Source: JAAELZ01 sp965223465 (lineage in GTDB: Bacteria; Pseudomonadota; Gammaproteobacteria; Arenicellales; Poriferihabitantaceae). From it: a stretch of DNA of 64,000 bases. The DNA lies in contig OZ245025.1 in assembly GCA_965223465.1 (NCBI GenBank), positions 1,736,001 through 1,800,000 on the forward strand. Reading direction: 5' to 3'. Below, piece after piece: positions 9,167-17,098 of the stretch. Both the position numbers and the translations under genes were made by a program. Within the stretch, counting starts at the first letter, position 1. Each line of letters opens with the position of its first letter. Below the pieces are notes generated by a model, which saw nothing but the letters and a program-made list of their open reading frames with translations, did no database searches and was not told the DNA's origin.

Positions 9167-11602
9167 TTGGTCAATCAAAACCCATCTCGTATCGCCGTGA
9201 TCGCCGTTCATGGTGTGGCTGACCAACGCGAATATGATACTGCGTATAAGGGGGCTGGCTTGCTACTCAGCGAGAACCTGACAGCGAATTACACCGCCTT
9301 CAGAGAAAAGAAAATCCATATTGGGCTCGAACCCGTTCACTTGGAAAAAACCATCCGCCTGCAAGAAGAACCCTTGTTTAGATGGCCTGAACAAACCGGA
9401 TCTGTTGGCCACTGTATCGCGCATGACAAAACCATCATGCATGATCTGCCCGATCGCCTCACCTCACTCAAAATAGCCAAACAGGATATCGAGCACGAAT
9501 CGATGCGGGAGCAGTTGCAAGGTTATGTAGCAGACGCATCAGATACCCGCTATCAAAGTATCGTGTTGGAAGGCAAACGCCTTGCAAACGAGAACGGACA
9601 ACCAGAACCCATAGTTGATATCTATGAAAACTACTGGGCTGATTTGTCACGCATGAAAAATGGCTTCTTTACTTTATTTTTCGAGTTCTACTTATTTTTG
9701 TTCTTCTTTTCGAGATTGGGCGGTAGTGCGGTCGAGCGGGCGATTGCGTATCAACCACAGCTTACCGCCTGGAAGTGGTTATATAAATTTCATCGTTTTG
9801 CTGAGTTCGCACTCGTCGTTGCGGTACCCATCACGCATCTTGCCCTGCTGACACTTGCAGCAAGTGGCGCACCCTTTTTAATCGATAAACTATTTGGTGC
9901 TTCAGCTGCACCCATAATATTCAAGTTGCTAGTTGCCTCCATCAGCTTTGCCATCACCGCCTATTTCGTTTACCGGCATTGCTGCAAAACATTATACGTA
10001 CAAGCCTGGTCATGGCTTTATTTCGGAGTGTTACTCATCTCCGCGTATTTTCTGATTATCACCCAATCCATTGCCAACGATTACCGGGCACTGGTAATGC
10101 TCATCTGGTTAATACTCGCCGCAGCGATGCTTTGGCTTTGCTATATCTATAACAGCCGGCGCCCAGGCGCTTTTATAGTGGCTTGCATCGTGTTACCCAT
10201 TACCGGCCTGAGCTATTTGGTGTATGTCGTAAGCGCCGACGGTAGCTCTATACAATCTGTCTTTCATGAAGGCGTGTTAGCCACAAAAAGCCTCGTTTGG
10301 ATGAATATTGCCGCTTGGATTGTATTTGCAAATTTTACTCCGATCGCCTCCATTACGGGCTTTATCGCGATTATGCAAAGCGATACGGAACACAAAACCA
10401 ATGCGAAAAGAACCGCTTGGACCGAAGCGCTCAGCCTGGTATTACCTGGCGTATTGATTATGATTATTACTTTCATGCTTTGGCAGGCACAGCTTTCTCT
10501 GAGCGACAAGTATATTGGGGAGGGCGTCTTCAAGCCGTTACAATTACTCATTAATGACTGGATATACCCGCATCTTTGGGCGGGCTTACTGCTGTTTGGG
10601 CTTGGATTGCTGTTTGCAATCTGGCTAGTAATACCCGCGCCACTCGCCGAACTACGTATGCGACAAGGTAAAACAGTATCGGCTAGCTGGGTGGGAGACA
10701 TACTCAGCCAGGCAATCAATCGATTACGCTGGGTGGGTGAATTACTCCGATTACTGCTTTTAGTCGGTGCACCAATAGAGCTTATATTGTTGCTTAAAGA
10801 CGCACCACAAACCTATTTACAGCTTAATCAGCGTATCATCCTATACGGTGGGCTCGCGATTCTAATGATGATGTTTGGGTCAAAAGGATTTTTATCTTTT
10901 CTCTCCGTCGGGTTTCGCTCAGCTTTAGATATTGCGCTGGATGTCCTTAATTGGCTACGCCTACGCCCACGTGAGCGCAACCCAAGGGCGGCAATATGCA
11001 GGCGCTATGTCTCACTTTTACGCCATATCGTCCAATGGAAAGACCCACAAACGGGTCAGGGCTACGATGGCATCGTGATCGTCAGCCATAGCCAAGGAAC
11101 GGTGATTACGGCGGATCTATTGCGTTTCCTCAATCGAGAATATCGCTCTAAGTGGATTCGCTCAGAAGAAGAGCCGTTAGCGCAGTGTTTTACCGAAAAC
11201 CCCTCCATTCCAATCTACTTGATGACCTTTGGTAGCCCACTACGCCAATTATATAACCGGCGGTTTCCCCTGCAATATGCCTGGGCAGGCTCCTTTACCG
11301 GTCAACACGGAAGGTATCCGCTGCATGGTCCTGACCCAGCAGCACTGGGTTTATCACATTGGTCGAATCTGTATTGCAGCGGTGATTATATCGGGCGATA
11401 TTTGTGGTATGACGAGCACCACAATAACATTTGGCAAAATCAATGGAACACAGCGAGTGCAAGCAGCCCCAGCTATCCCAATACGCGCGAGCGTTGTGTC
11501 GGAGCCGGTGGCCATACGCAATATTGGAATGGGCTTTATCCTGAGGTCGCTGAAGAACTTGATGCACTCATCTGTGAATTAGCCACTCGAAAACCAAGCT
11601 AA
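9167..11602 (+). CDS. large membrane alpha/beta-hydrolase (putative lipase-like)
   Basis: An 811-residue protein read from TTG at 9167, which sits 5 bases after a strong AAGGAGG. The N-terminus has a lipase-like strand-loop, IAVIAVHGVADQREYD (residues 9-24). The nucleophile motif IVIVSHSQGT (GxSxG-type, SHSQG) appears only near residue 640, and GGHTQYW near the C-terminus could supply the His. Between them lie roughly ten hydrophobic helices from about residue 165 to 580. The hydrolase core therefore appears to be interrupted by a multi-pass membrane domain. I cannot name a substrate; a lipid or lipid-linked one is a guess. It is a stand-alone plus-strand gene. Confidence 0.7.
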   Translation: MVNQNPSRIAVIAVHGVADQREYDTAYKGAGLLLSENLTANYTAFREKKIHIGLEPVHLEKTIRLQEEPLFRWPEQTGSVGHCIAHDKTIMHDLPDRLTSLKIAKQDIEHESMREQLQGYVADASDTRYQSIVLEGKRLANENGQPEPIVDIYENYWADLSRMKNGFFTLFFEFYLFLFFFSRLGGSAVERAIAYQPQLTAWKWLYKFHRFAEFALVVAVPITHLALLTLAASGAPFLIDKLFGASAAPIIFKLLVASISFAITAYFVYRHCCKTLYVQAWSWLYFGVLLISAYFLIITQSIANDYRALVMLIWLILAAAMLWLCYIYNSRRPGAFIVACIVLPITGLSYLVYVVSADGSSIQSVFHEGVLATKSLVWMNIAAWIVFANFTPIASITGFIAIMQSDTEHKTNAKRTAWTEALSLVLPGVLIMIITFMLWQAQLSLSDKYIGEGVFKPLQLLINDWIYPHLWAGLLLFGLGLLFAIWLVIPAPLAELRMRQGKTVSASWVGDILSQAINRLRWVGELLRLLLLVGAPIELILLLKDAPQTYLQLNQRIILYGGLAILMMMFGSKGFLSFLSVGFRSALDIALDVLNWLRLRPRERNPRAAICRRYVSLLRHIVQWKDPQTGQGYDGIVIVSHSQGTVITADLLRFLNREYRSKWIRSEEEPLAQCFTENPSIPIYLMTFGSPLRQLYNRRFPLQYAWAGSFTGQHGRYPLHGPDPAALGLSHWSNLYCSGDYIGRYLWYDEHHNNIWQNQWNTASASSPSYPNTRERCVGAGGHTQYWNGLYPEVAEELDALICELATRKPS

Positions 11603-11740
11603 TTAATCATTCATACCGAGGCTCAACTCGACATTAAGTACGGCCCGCAGCGGTTGACGCAAATGTTTACATAAGCTTTTATTTATGCTTGAATGCAAAA
11701 TCATATCACAAAGTTTGTTAAACAGCCTTCGCCTCCCTAA

Positions 11741-12637
11741 ATGCATATAACCATTCGACAATTACAGGTATTTGCCTCGGTCGCAAAAAATTTAAGCTAT
11801 ACCCGTGCGGCTGAAGAATTGCATCTGACCCAACCTGCCGTATCCATGCAGATTAAGCAGCTGGAGAAGTCGATTGGTCTCAAGCTGTTTGAACAAATCG
11901 GCAAGAAAATATACCTTACCGAAGCCGGCAGCGTGGTACTGGAACATGCACTCTCAATCAATCTCAAACTTAATGCGATCGAGAATGACTTAGAGCAGTT
12001 AAAAGGCATCGAAGGGGGTCGCTTAACCGTGTGTATTGCATCAACCGTGAACTACTTCGCAACACGGTTGATCTCGCGCTTTAGTCAGGCTTACCCCAGC
12101 GTGCAAATAAGCCTGGATGTCACGAACCGACACGAACTCTTAAAACGCCTGGAAACCAACGAACCAGACTTGGTCCTGATGGGGCGTCCACCCGAAAGTG
12201 CGGATTTGATTTCAACCGCGTTTATGGATAACCCACTGGTCATTATTGCCAACCCGCATCATCCGCTGGCTAACAAATCCAAGATTCCGATTAAACGATT
12301 ATCCGACGAAACCTTCGTGTTACGGGAAAAGGGCTCCGGCACACGCGCAGCCATGGAAGCCATGTTTGAAGAATACGATATCAAACCGAAGGTGGGCACC
12401 CAGTTATCTGGTAATGAATCGATCAAACAAGCGGTCGAGGCCGGTTTGGGTTTGGGTCTGGTTTCTTTTCATACGGTAGATTTGGAACTCAAAGCAAATC
12501 GCTTAACCACGTTGGATGTAGAGCATTTCCCGATTGTGAAAAAATGGCATATTGGTCATCGTAGTGGCAAACAACTATCAGCCACCGCAAAGGCATTTTG
12601 GGATTTTGTGCTGGCTGAATCCGCGCAGCACAAGTAA
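11741..12637 (+). CDS. LysR-family transcriptional regulator, CbbR-like
   Basis: This 298-residue LysR regulator has an N-terminal winged helix (TRAAEELHLTQPAVSMQIKQLE, about residues 20-41) followed by LFEQIGKKIYLTEAG, closely matching CbbR, the activator of RuBisCO operons. The C-terminal part is the periplasmic-binding-like effector domain. No cbbL/cbbS or other Calvin-cycle operon is adjacent, so its target is not evident here. The neighbours are a hydrolase gene and an exported SCP2-like gene. It could equally regulate another operon. Confidence 0.85.
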   Translation: MHITIRQLQVFASVAKNLSYTRAAEELHLTQPAVSMQIKQLEKSIGLKLFEQIGKKIYLTEAGSVVLEHALSINLKLNAIENDLEQLKGIEGGRLTVCIASTVNYFATRLISRFSQAYPSVQISLDVTNRHELLKRLETNEPDLVLMGRPPESADLISTAFMDNPLVIIANPHHPLANKSKIPIKRLSDETFVLREKGSGTRAAMEAMFEEYDIKPKVGTQLSGNESIKQAVEAGLGLGLVSFHTVDLELKANRLTTLDVEHFPIVKKWHIGHRSGKQLSATAKAFWDFVLAESAQHK

Positions 12638-12699
12638 CGCTCCCCAGAGGGTTGGCTCCGCGCCCAAATAGCGCACTACCCCCATTAATAATTTTTAAC

Positions 12700-12716
12700 C
12701 CACGCAACGTGGTTTT
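12700..12716 (+). terminator. weak candidate terminator after the LysR gene
   Basis: CCACG, loop CAA, CGTGG, then TTTT, 62 bases after the LysR stop codon. The stem is only 5 bp, so it is a weak intrinsic terminator at best. Confidence 0.35.
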
Positions 12717-12760
12717 ACGCTAAGGTAATAAGTGCAATATTAATTATAAGATTTAGACGC

Positions 12761-13288
12761 ATGCATACAAAGACAACTACGAAAAGACTATTAATCACCA
12801 GTCTGTTTGGCCTATTCGGGTTTGCAACCTCAGCGCACGCCGCCACCCCAATGATGTCCGCAGAGTGGGGAAGCAGCGCCTGCGATGCCTGGAATGCTAA
12901 CGTCACTTTAACCAGTGAATTGGGAGAATGGGTGGCCAATGATGGCGGCAAAGGATACAAAGCCATGCAGGTTTATCGGATGGATTGCAGTGATGCGCCC
13001 ACCGTTGAATTACAAATCTCAAATCAGGATGGAAAAGCGATGTGCACCTACGGTGGCCCAGTCAAAACCAGCGAGCTTGATAAAAAAGTGGATTACATCA
13101 TGTATGCCAAAACCAAAAACTGGCAACGTATGGGGGCCGGACAAGATGGTCCGATGAAAGCCATGAGCTTGGGGCGTTTGAAATTTAAAGGCCCTAAAAT
13201 GGAGGCCATGAGTAATATGGGGCCTTTTGGTGCATTTTTACTATTGACTGGTGAAGTTGAGGCGGATACCCAGACCTGCCCACAATAA
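12761..13288 (+). CDS. exported SCP2-like (sterol-carrier-like) domain protein
   Basis: This 175-residue protein has a clear Sec signal peptide: a basic start, then LLITSLFGLFGFATSAHA with cleavage after the AHA near residue 27. The mature part has the build of an SCP2-type lipid-binding domain, including GPMKAMSLGRLKFKGPKMEA and the hydrophobic stretch GPFGAFLLLTGEV near the end. Four Cys residues in the mature chain suggest disulfides in the periplasm. The SCP2 assignment is by pattern resemblance only. It is followed by a good terminator, so the gene is a single unit. Confidence 0.6.
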   Translation: MHTKTTTKRLLITSLFGLFGFATSAHAATPMMSAEWGSSACDAWNANVTLTSELGEWVANDGGKGYKAMQVYRMDCSDAPTVELQISNQDGKAMCTYGGPVKTSELDKKVDYIMYAKTKNWQRMGAGQDGPMKAMSLGRLKFKGPKMEAMSNMGPFGAFLLLTGEVEADTQTCPQ

Positions 13289-13310
13289 TCCGTTATTTCA
13301 AAAGCCATCT

Positions 13311-13337
13311 AAAAAGCTCGCTACGGCGAGCTTTTTT
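13311..13337 (+). terminator. intrinsic terminator
   Basis: AAAAAGCTCGC, loop TACG, then GCGAGC and six T. It is a strong 11-bp stem with a U-run, 22 bases after the SCP2-like gene. Confidence 0.9.
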
Positions 13338-13449
13338 GTTCGGGCCAGCGGGAGTATTTGAAAATAATGCTGCGGATTTCGGTTGATTTTATTGCTATCT
13401 GACATGACTGAAAAGCAAATACCGGATGCGATATCAGGCCAATAATCAC

Positions 13450-13457
13450 TAACACTA
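13450..13457. repeat. target-site duplication of the IS982 element, left copy
   Basis: TAACACTA immediately precedes the left inverted repeat and is repeated exactly at 14433-14440. Confidence 0.9.
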
Positions 13458-14432
13458 ACCCGTGGTGCATTATAAATTGAGAAGAAGTTGCTCATTTCCA
13501 CTAAAGGAGTATCATTGTGTTTTCAGCAAAAAATGTAATGATATGAGTAACTTATTAAACAGTTATACCAGAATTCTATCTTTGTTGCACGAAGTCGTGT
13601 CAGAACATAATTTTTACCTATATCGCCGTAAACCCAAACTTTCCGATAAAAAACTCATCGCACTGAGCTTAGCTGCTGAATCTCTGGGTATCGACTCAGA
13701 ACGTTATTTGTTCAAACTGCTCCCCATTGAACTGAGCCCTTTAATTGAGCGTTCGGTCTATAACCGTAGACGTAGAAAGCTCGCCCCTAATCTCAATGAG
13801 ATACGTCTTGCGCTTACAGACAAAATCACTGCTTATGAAGATTATCACCTGATCGATAGCATGCCCATAGAGCTGTGCAAGTTTGCTCGAGCCAGACGCA
13901 GCTCAATCTGCCAAGAGGCGGAAATAAGCAGCCCCGATTATGGTTATTGTGCGGCTCAAAATATGCCCTACTATGGCTATAAGTTACATGCGGTATGTAC
14001 CTTACAAGGTGTGATCAAATCTGTTGATATATCAAAGGCTTCGGCACACGATATCCATTATCTGGAACACGTTAAAGAACAGTTTAGCAACTGTGTGTTG
14101 ATAGGAGATAAGGGCTATGTTAGCCAACAATATCAAACGGATTTATTTGCTCACAATCAGATCAAACTGGAAACACCATTGCGTCGAAACCAAACTAATT
14201 TCAAGCCATTTAGTCCTGTGCTCAGAAAAGCCAGAAAACGAATTGAAACTTTGTTTTCTCAGTTATGTGATCAGTTTATGATTCGCAGAAACTACGCTAA
14301 ATCATTTAACGGACTGGCCACCAGAGTGCTCTCCAAAGTAACAGCATTAACCATTATTCAGTGGCTAAATCAGCGCAATGGACGGCCCCTGAATCACATT
14401 AAGATTGCTGTTAATTAATATGCACCACGGGT
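13458..14432 (+). mobile_element. IS982-family insertion sequence, complete
   Basis: A 975-bp element bounded by inverted repeats beginning ACCCGTGGTGCAT: ACCCGTGGTGCATTATAA on the left and ACCCGTGGTGCATATTAA read inward from the right. It holds one intact transposase ORF and is flanked by a perfect 8-bp direct repeat. The ACCC ends, size and 8-bp duplication agree with the IS982 family. Intact ends, ORF and target duplication suggest a recent insertion. It landed between the SCP2-like gene with its terminator and the PGPGW gene, so no coding sequence is broken. Confidence 0.93.
13543..14418 (+). CDS. IS982-family transposase
   Basis: The DDE transposase has 291 residues from the ATG at 13543. 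The catalytic acids lie in YHLIDSMPIELC (first Asp), LIGDKGYVSQQYQ (second Asp) and RKRIETLFSQLCDQF (Glu). The reading frame can be extended back to a GTG at 13462, inside the inverted repeat, but those 27 extra residues are not family-like. A good AAGGAG at 13503-13508 is too far from 13543 and points to an out-of-frame GTG. The real start is therefore uncertain. The ORF is intact. Confidence 0.9.
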   Translation: MSNLLNSYTRILSLLHEVVSEHNFYLYRRKPKLSDKKLIALSLAAESLGIDSERYLFKLLPIELSPLIERSVYNRRRRKLAPNLNEIRLALTDKITAYEDYHLIDSMPIELCKFARARRSSICQEAEISSPDYGYCAAQNMPYYGYKLHAVCTLQGVIKSVDISKASAHDIHYLEHVKEQFSNCVLIGDKGYVSQQYQTDLFAHNQIKLETPLRRNQTNFKPFSPVLRKARKRIETLFSQLCDQFMIRRNYAKSFNGLATRVLSKVTALTIIQWLNQRNGRPLNHIKIAVN

Positions 14433-14440
14433 TAACACTA
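14433..14440. repeat. target-site duplication of the IS982 element, right copy
   Basis: TAACACTA, identical to 13450-13457, starts directly after the right inverted repeat. Confidence 0.9.
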
Positions 14441-14550
14441 ATAACTTGGGTTAAGACGGCTTCAGCTGCAGAAACTCGTACAGCTTATTTGCCAAAGGCT
14501 GGCTAATGGCCAACCCCAGGAAACGCTAAACGTTTGAGATCTTTTTGATA

Positions 14551-14984
14551 TCAATCAGGGTATTTTATTGGACAAACCTTTGCCTTTTGACGTATCCAGT
14601 TCATTGTTTGGAACACCGATGACTGTCGTGCAAGTCTACACAATAACCTTGATTTTCTTGTGAAATCAGAGATGCCCACGCCTAATAGTATTGTTAATAC
14701 CCCTTGGCCTGGCAGCACTAACATCAACACACCCGCAACTATTAAAAGCCCTGCTGTAACATTTCTGAGAACCTTCAAAGAAAGATACAATCCTGGGTGT
14801 CGTTTTTGGGCATTGGAAATAGAGCGTTTTTCATACAAAAATAGTCTGCTGGTAGTCGAGAAACAACCCACGGAACCAATACAAAAGACAGTAAAAGCGT
14901 TGCCAATGAAACTAGCGCAGTAGTGGCTGACCATTGTGGACCGAAAGGTAAAATACTAAAAAACTGCTGGAATTGACTCAACAT
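14551..14984 (-). pseudogene. PGPGW-type transmembrane protein gene with a frameshift
   Basis: Two overlapping minus-strand frames make one protein. The first (start 14984) gives two thirds of a helix-rich start, MLSQFQQFFSILPFGPQ to VPWVVSRLPADYF. The second continues with LYEKRSISNAQKRHPG, then LLIVAGVLMLVLPGQGVLTILLGVGISDF, typical of the PGPGW/LPGQG small membrane proteins. The frames meet at a run of five A (plus strand 14837-14841); one extra base there would restore a single ORF of about 144 residues. It is either a real inactivating deletion or a sequencing error in a homopolymer. The function of the family is unknown. Confidence 0.75.
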
Positions 14985-15161
14985 GACTGCTTATGCATTT
15001 GTTCGCGGGTTATCTGATAGGGCTTGCACGATGAGAGCCATCACCACCGCCTAGGGCAAAAGGATGCGCCTCTGCACCTGCTTCGTTATACACCAGAGTT
15101 GAACATTGGCTAGGGATGAAATTTAGGTAGGGATTGATTTACCACTTATGCTTTCACAGAT

Positions 15162-15500
15162 TCATTGCTTGTCAACGTCACCGTCAACCCCCTCATGCAA
15201 GAGGTCACCAGAAAGCTCAGCTTGTATTTCCTCAAGACTTTCCTTTTCAACCGCAACGATTTCACCACTTTCAGCGTTAACTTCGACTTCATAAGCTTGG
15301 TTACCTGACCTAATGAATACATCCCACTGTGTGTCTGGTTCATCAAAACGGATGCCAAGAATTTCTACTCCCACCTCGATGAGTGCGGTTTGAATCGCAT
15401 CTTTTTTGCTGATGAATTTAGAATTCTCTGCCGCATAAATCGCAATACTCAAAGCGCTAGAGGCAATCAATACGACAACACCAAAAATTAAGTTTTTCAT
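15162..15500 (-). CDS. exported PepSY domain protein
   Basis: This 112-residue protein has a signal peptide (MKNLIFGVVVLIASSALSIA, cleavage after AA near residue 24). A single PepSY domain follows, with SKKDAIQTALIEVGVEILGI and YEVEVNAESGEIVAVEKE. PepSY domains are thought to inhibit or chaperone secreted peptidases, or to bind metals. The acidic tail is rich in Asp and Glu. AGGAG lies 6 bases before the ATG, which supports the start. No peptidase or two-component gene is next to it. Confidence 0.85.
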   Translation of the reverse strand: MKNLIFGVVVLIASSALSIAIYAAENSKFISKKDAIQTALIEVGVEILGIRFDEPDTQWDVFIRSGNQAYEVEVNAESGEIVAVEKESLEEIQAELSGDLLHEGVDGDVDKQ

Positions 15501-15936
15501 TTTTTACTCCTATATTAGGAAAGCACAGAAAAATAATAATTAGACAATTGCCTGTGCAATCAATCGCATAACATACCGGTTATAAGATGCGAAAAGGATC
15601 GCAGATGAACTTGTCGTAGCTCTTTCGGTTAGATTACAATTTTTTATACTTAGACTGGATACAACTATGTTTTTGGATAGCTGTACGAAATCACAAGGGT
15701 GATAAATGCTAGCTGTAGGAAAATACGGTTTCCCTGCGCGCATCTTGAAGATCAAATCGCCCAATATGACCCTCTAAAATGATCACGAGTTTTCGCTTAT
15801 AGGCTTTGATTGAAAACCGCAGTTTTCTGTTCAAATGTTCCCACTGGCCTAATTTTTCGCAAAACAGGCGATTTACTTTGCATGCCTGTCATAGCTGCCG
15901 TAGTATTCGCCAACCAAATATTTTTGATTACGCTCC
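15501..15936. other. intergenic region between divergent PepSY and DAHP-synthase genes
   Basis: The region is 436 bases with no credible ORF. A 74-codon minus-strand frame (15540-15764) lacks protein-like character. It must hold both divergent promoters. I see no strong hairpin or repeat and no recognisable Tyr/Trp repressor box. Confidence 0.4.
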
Positions 15937-17013
15937 ATGTCTCAAGCCCCAGTAGATGCGAAAATAGCGTCAACCACCGACACGCGAATACGCAATGTTC
16001 GACCTTTGGTATCACCATCGGTTTTAGCCGACGAGCTGCCGAGCAATGAATCCATTGTAGACTTTGTCGCCGCCAGCCGTCAGACCATCACCAACATACT
16101 GGATGGCCAAGACAAGCGTTTGCTTGTCGTCGTGGGCCCTTGCTCCATCCATGATCCTGAGGCTGCACTCGAATACGCCCAACGTCTGAAATCACTCGCC
16201 AACCAGCTCCAGCAACAACTTTTTATTGTATTACGAGTATATTTTGAAAAACCTCGTACCGTAGTGGGTTGGAAAGGTTTGATTAATGACCCCGATTTGA
16301 ACGGCAACTTTAATATTAATCTCGGTTTGCGTCTAGCGCGTAAACTGCTACTGGACGTTAATCAATTGGGATTACCGGCGGCAAGTGAGTTTCTCGACAC
16401 GACGTTGGGACAGTACTACGCGGATTTAATCAGCTGGGGGGCAATTGGCGCACGCACAGTTGAAAGTCAGGTGCATCGCGAATTAGCATCTGGCTTATCG
16501 ATGCCGGTCGGCTTTAAGAACCGCACTGATGGGGATATCCAGGTAGCGATTGATGCCATTCGCTCAGCACGGCATTCGCACTGGTTTCCTTCATTGACCC
16601 ATGACGGCGCGCCCGCGATTCTCGAAACCACGGGTAATAGACAAACCCACCTAGTACTGCGCGGCGGCAATCACAGTGGCACCAATTACGACGCCAAATC
16701 TGTTGCCAAAGCCTGTTACTTACTCGAGCAATCCGGGTTACTAAGCCGGGTAATGATAGACTGTAGTCATGCCAACAGCGAAAAAGATCATCACAAACAA
16801 GCCGATGTTGCCCTATCACTGGCAAAACAATTAGCTGTGGGAAATCAGCAGATTTTTGGCATTATGCTCGAAAGCCACTTAAAAGCCGGGCGCCAAGATC
16901 TGCGGCAAGACAAACCACTTGAATATGGCCAAAGTATCACCGACGCTTGTATGAGCTTTGAACAAACTGAAACGCTACTTACTCAGCTTGCGGAGACATT
17001 AGATCAACGTTGA
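15937..17013 (+). CDS. 3-deoxy-7-phosphoheptulonate (DAHP) synthase, type I
   Basis: The protein condenses phosphoenolpyruvate with erythrose 4-phosphate, the first step of the shikimate pathway. The 358-residue type I enzyme has the motifs LLVVVGPCSIHDP (about residue 62), RVYFEKPRTVVGWKG (metal and PEP site), GAIGARTVESQVHRELASG and LVLRGGNHSGTNYD. DCSHANSEKDH holds the metal-binding His region. Three isozymes (aroF, aroG, aroH) share this form, and I cannot tell which feedback class it belongs to. The ATG at 15937 has no clear Shine-Dalgarno. It stands alone. Confidence 0.93.
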   Translation: MSQAPVDAKIASTTDTRIRNVRPLVSPSVLADELPSNESIVDFVAASRQTITNILDGQDKRLLVVVGPCSIHDPEAALEYAQRLKSLANQLQQQLFIVLRVYFEKPRTVVGWKGLINDPDLNGNFNINLGLRLARKLLLDVNQLGLPAASEFLDTTLGQYYADLISWGAIGARTVESQVHRELASGLSMPVGFKNRTDGDIQVAIDAIRSARHSHWFPSLTHDGAPAILETTGNRQTHLVLRGGNHSGTNYDAKSVAKACYLLEQSGLLSRVMIDCSHANSEKDHHKQADVALSLAKQLAVGNQQIFGIMLESHLKAGRQDLRQDKPLEYGQSITDACMSFEQTETLLTQLAETLDQR

Positions 17014-17098
17014 GCTTTACGAAAGTACATGCGGTGGGTTAAAGATTTCAGCATCGCTTTCCTTATTAAACCTAATTTCTCTTGATGAACAGGAAACA

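Noticed and set aside
10264..10719. 151-codon minus-strand ORF inside the hydrolase gene
   Set aside because: It is opposite the hydrophobic helices of the hydrolase; antisense of such regions often stays open.
15540..15764. 74-codon minus-strand ORF between the PepSY and DAHP-synthase genes
   Set aside because: It has no ribosome site and no domain, and lies in a divergent promoter region.
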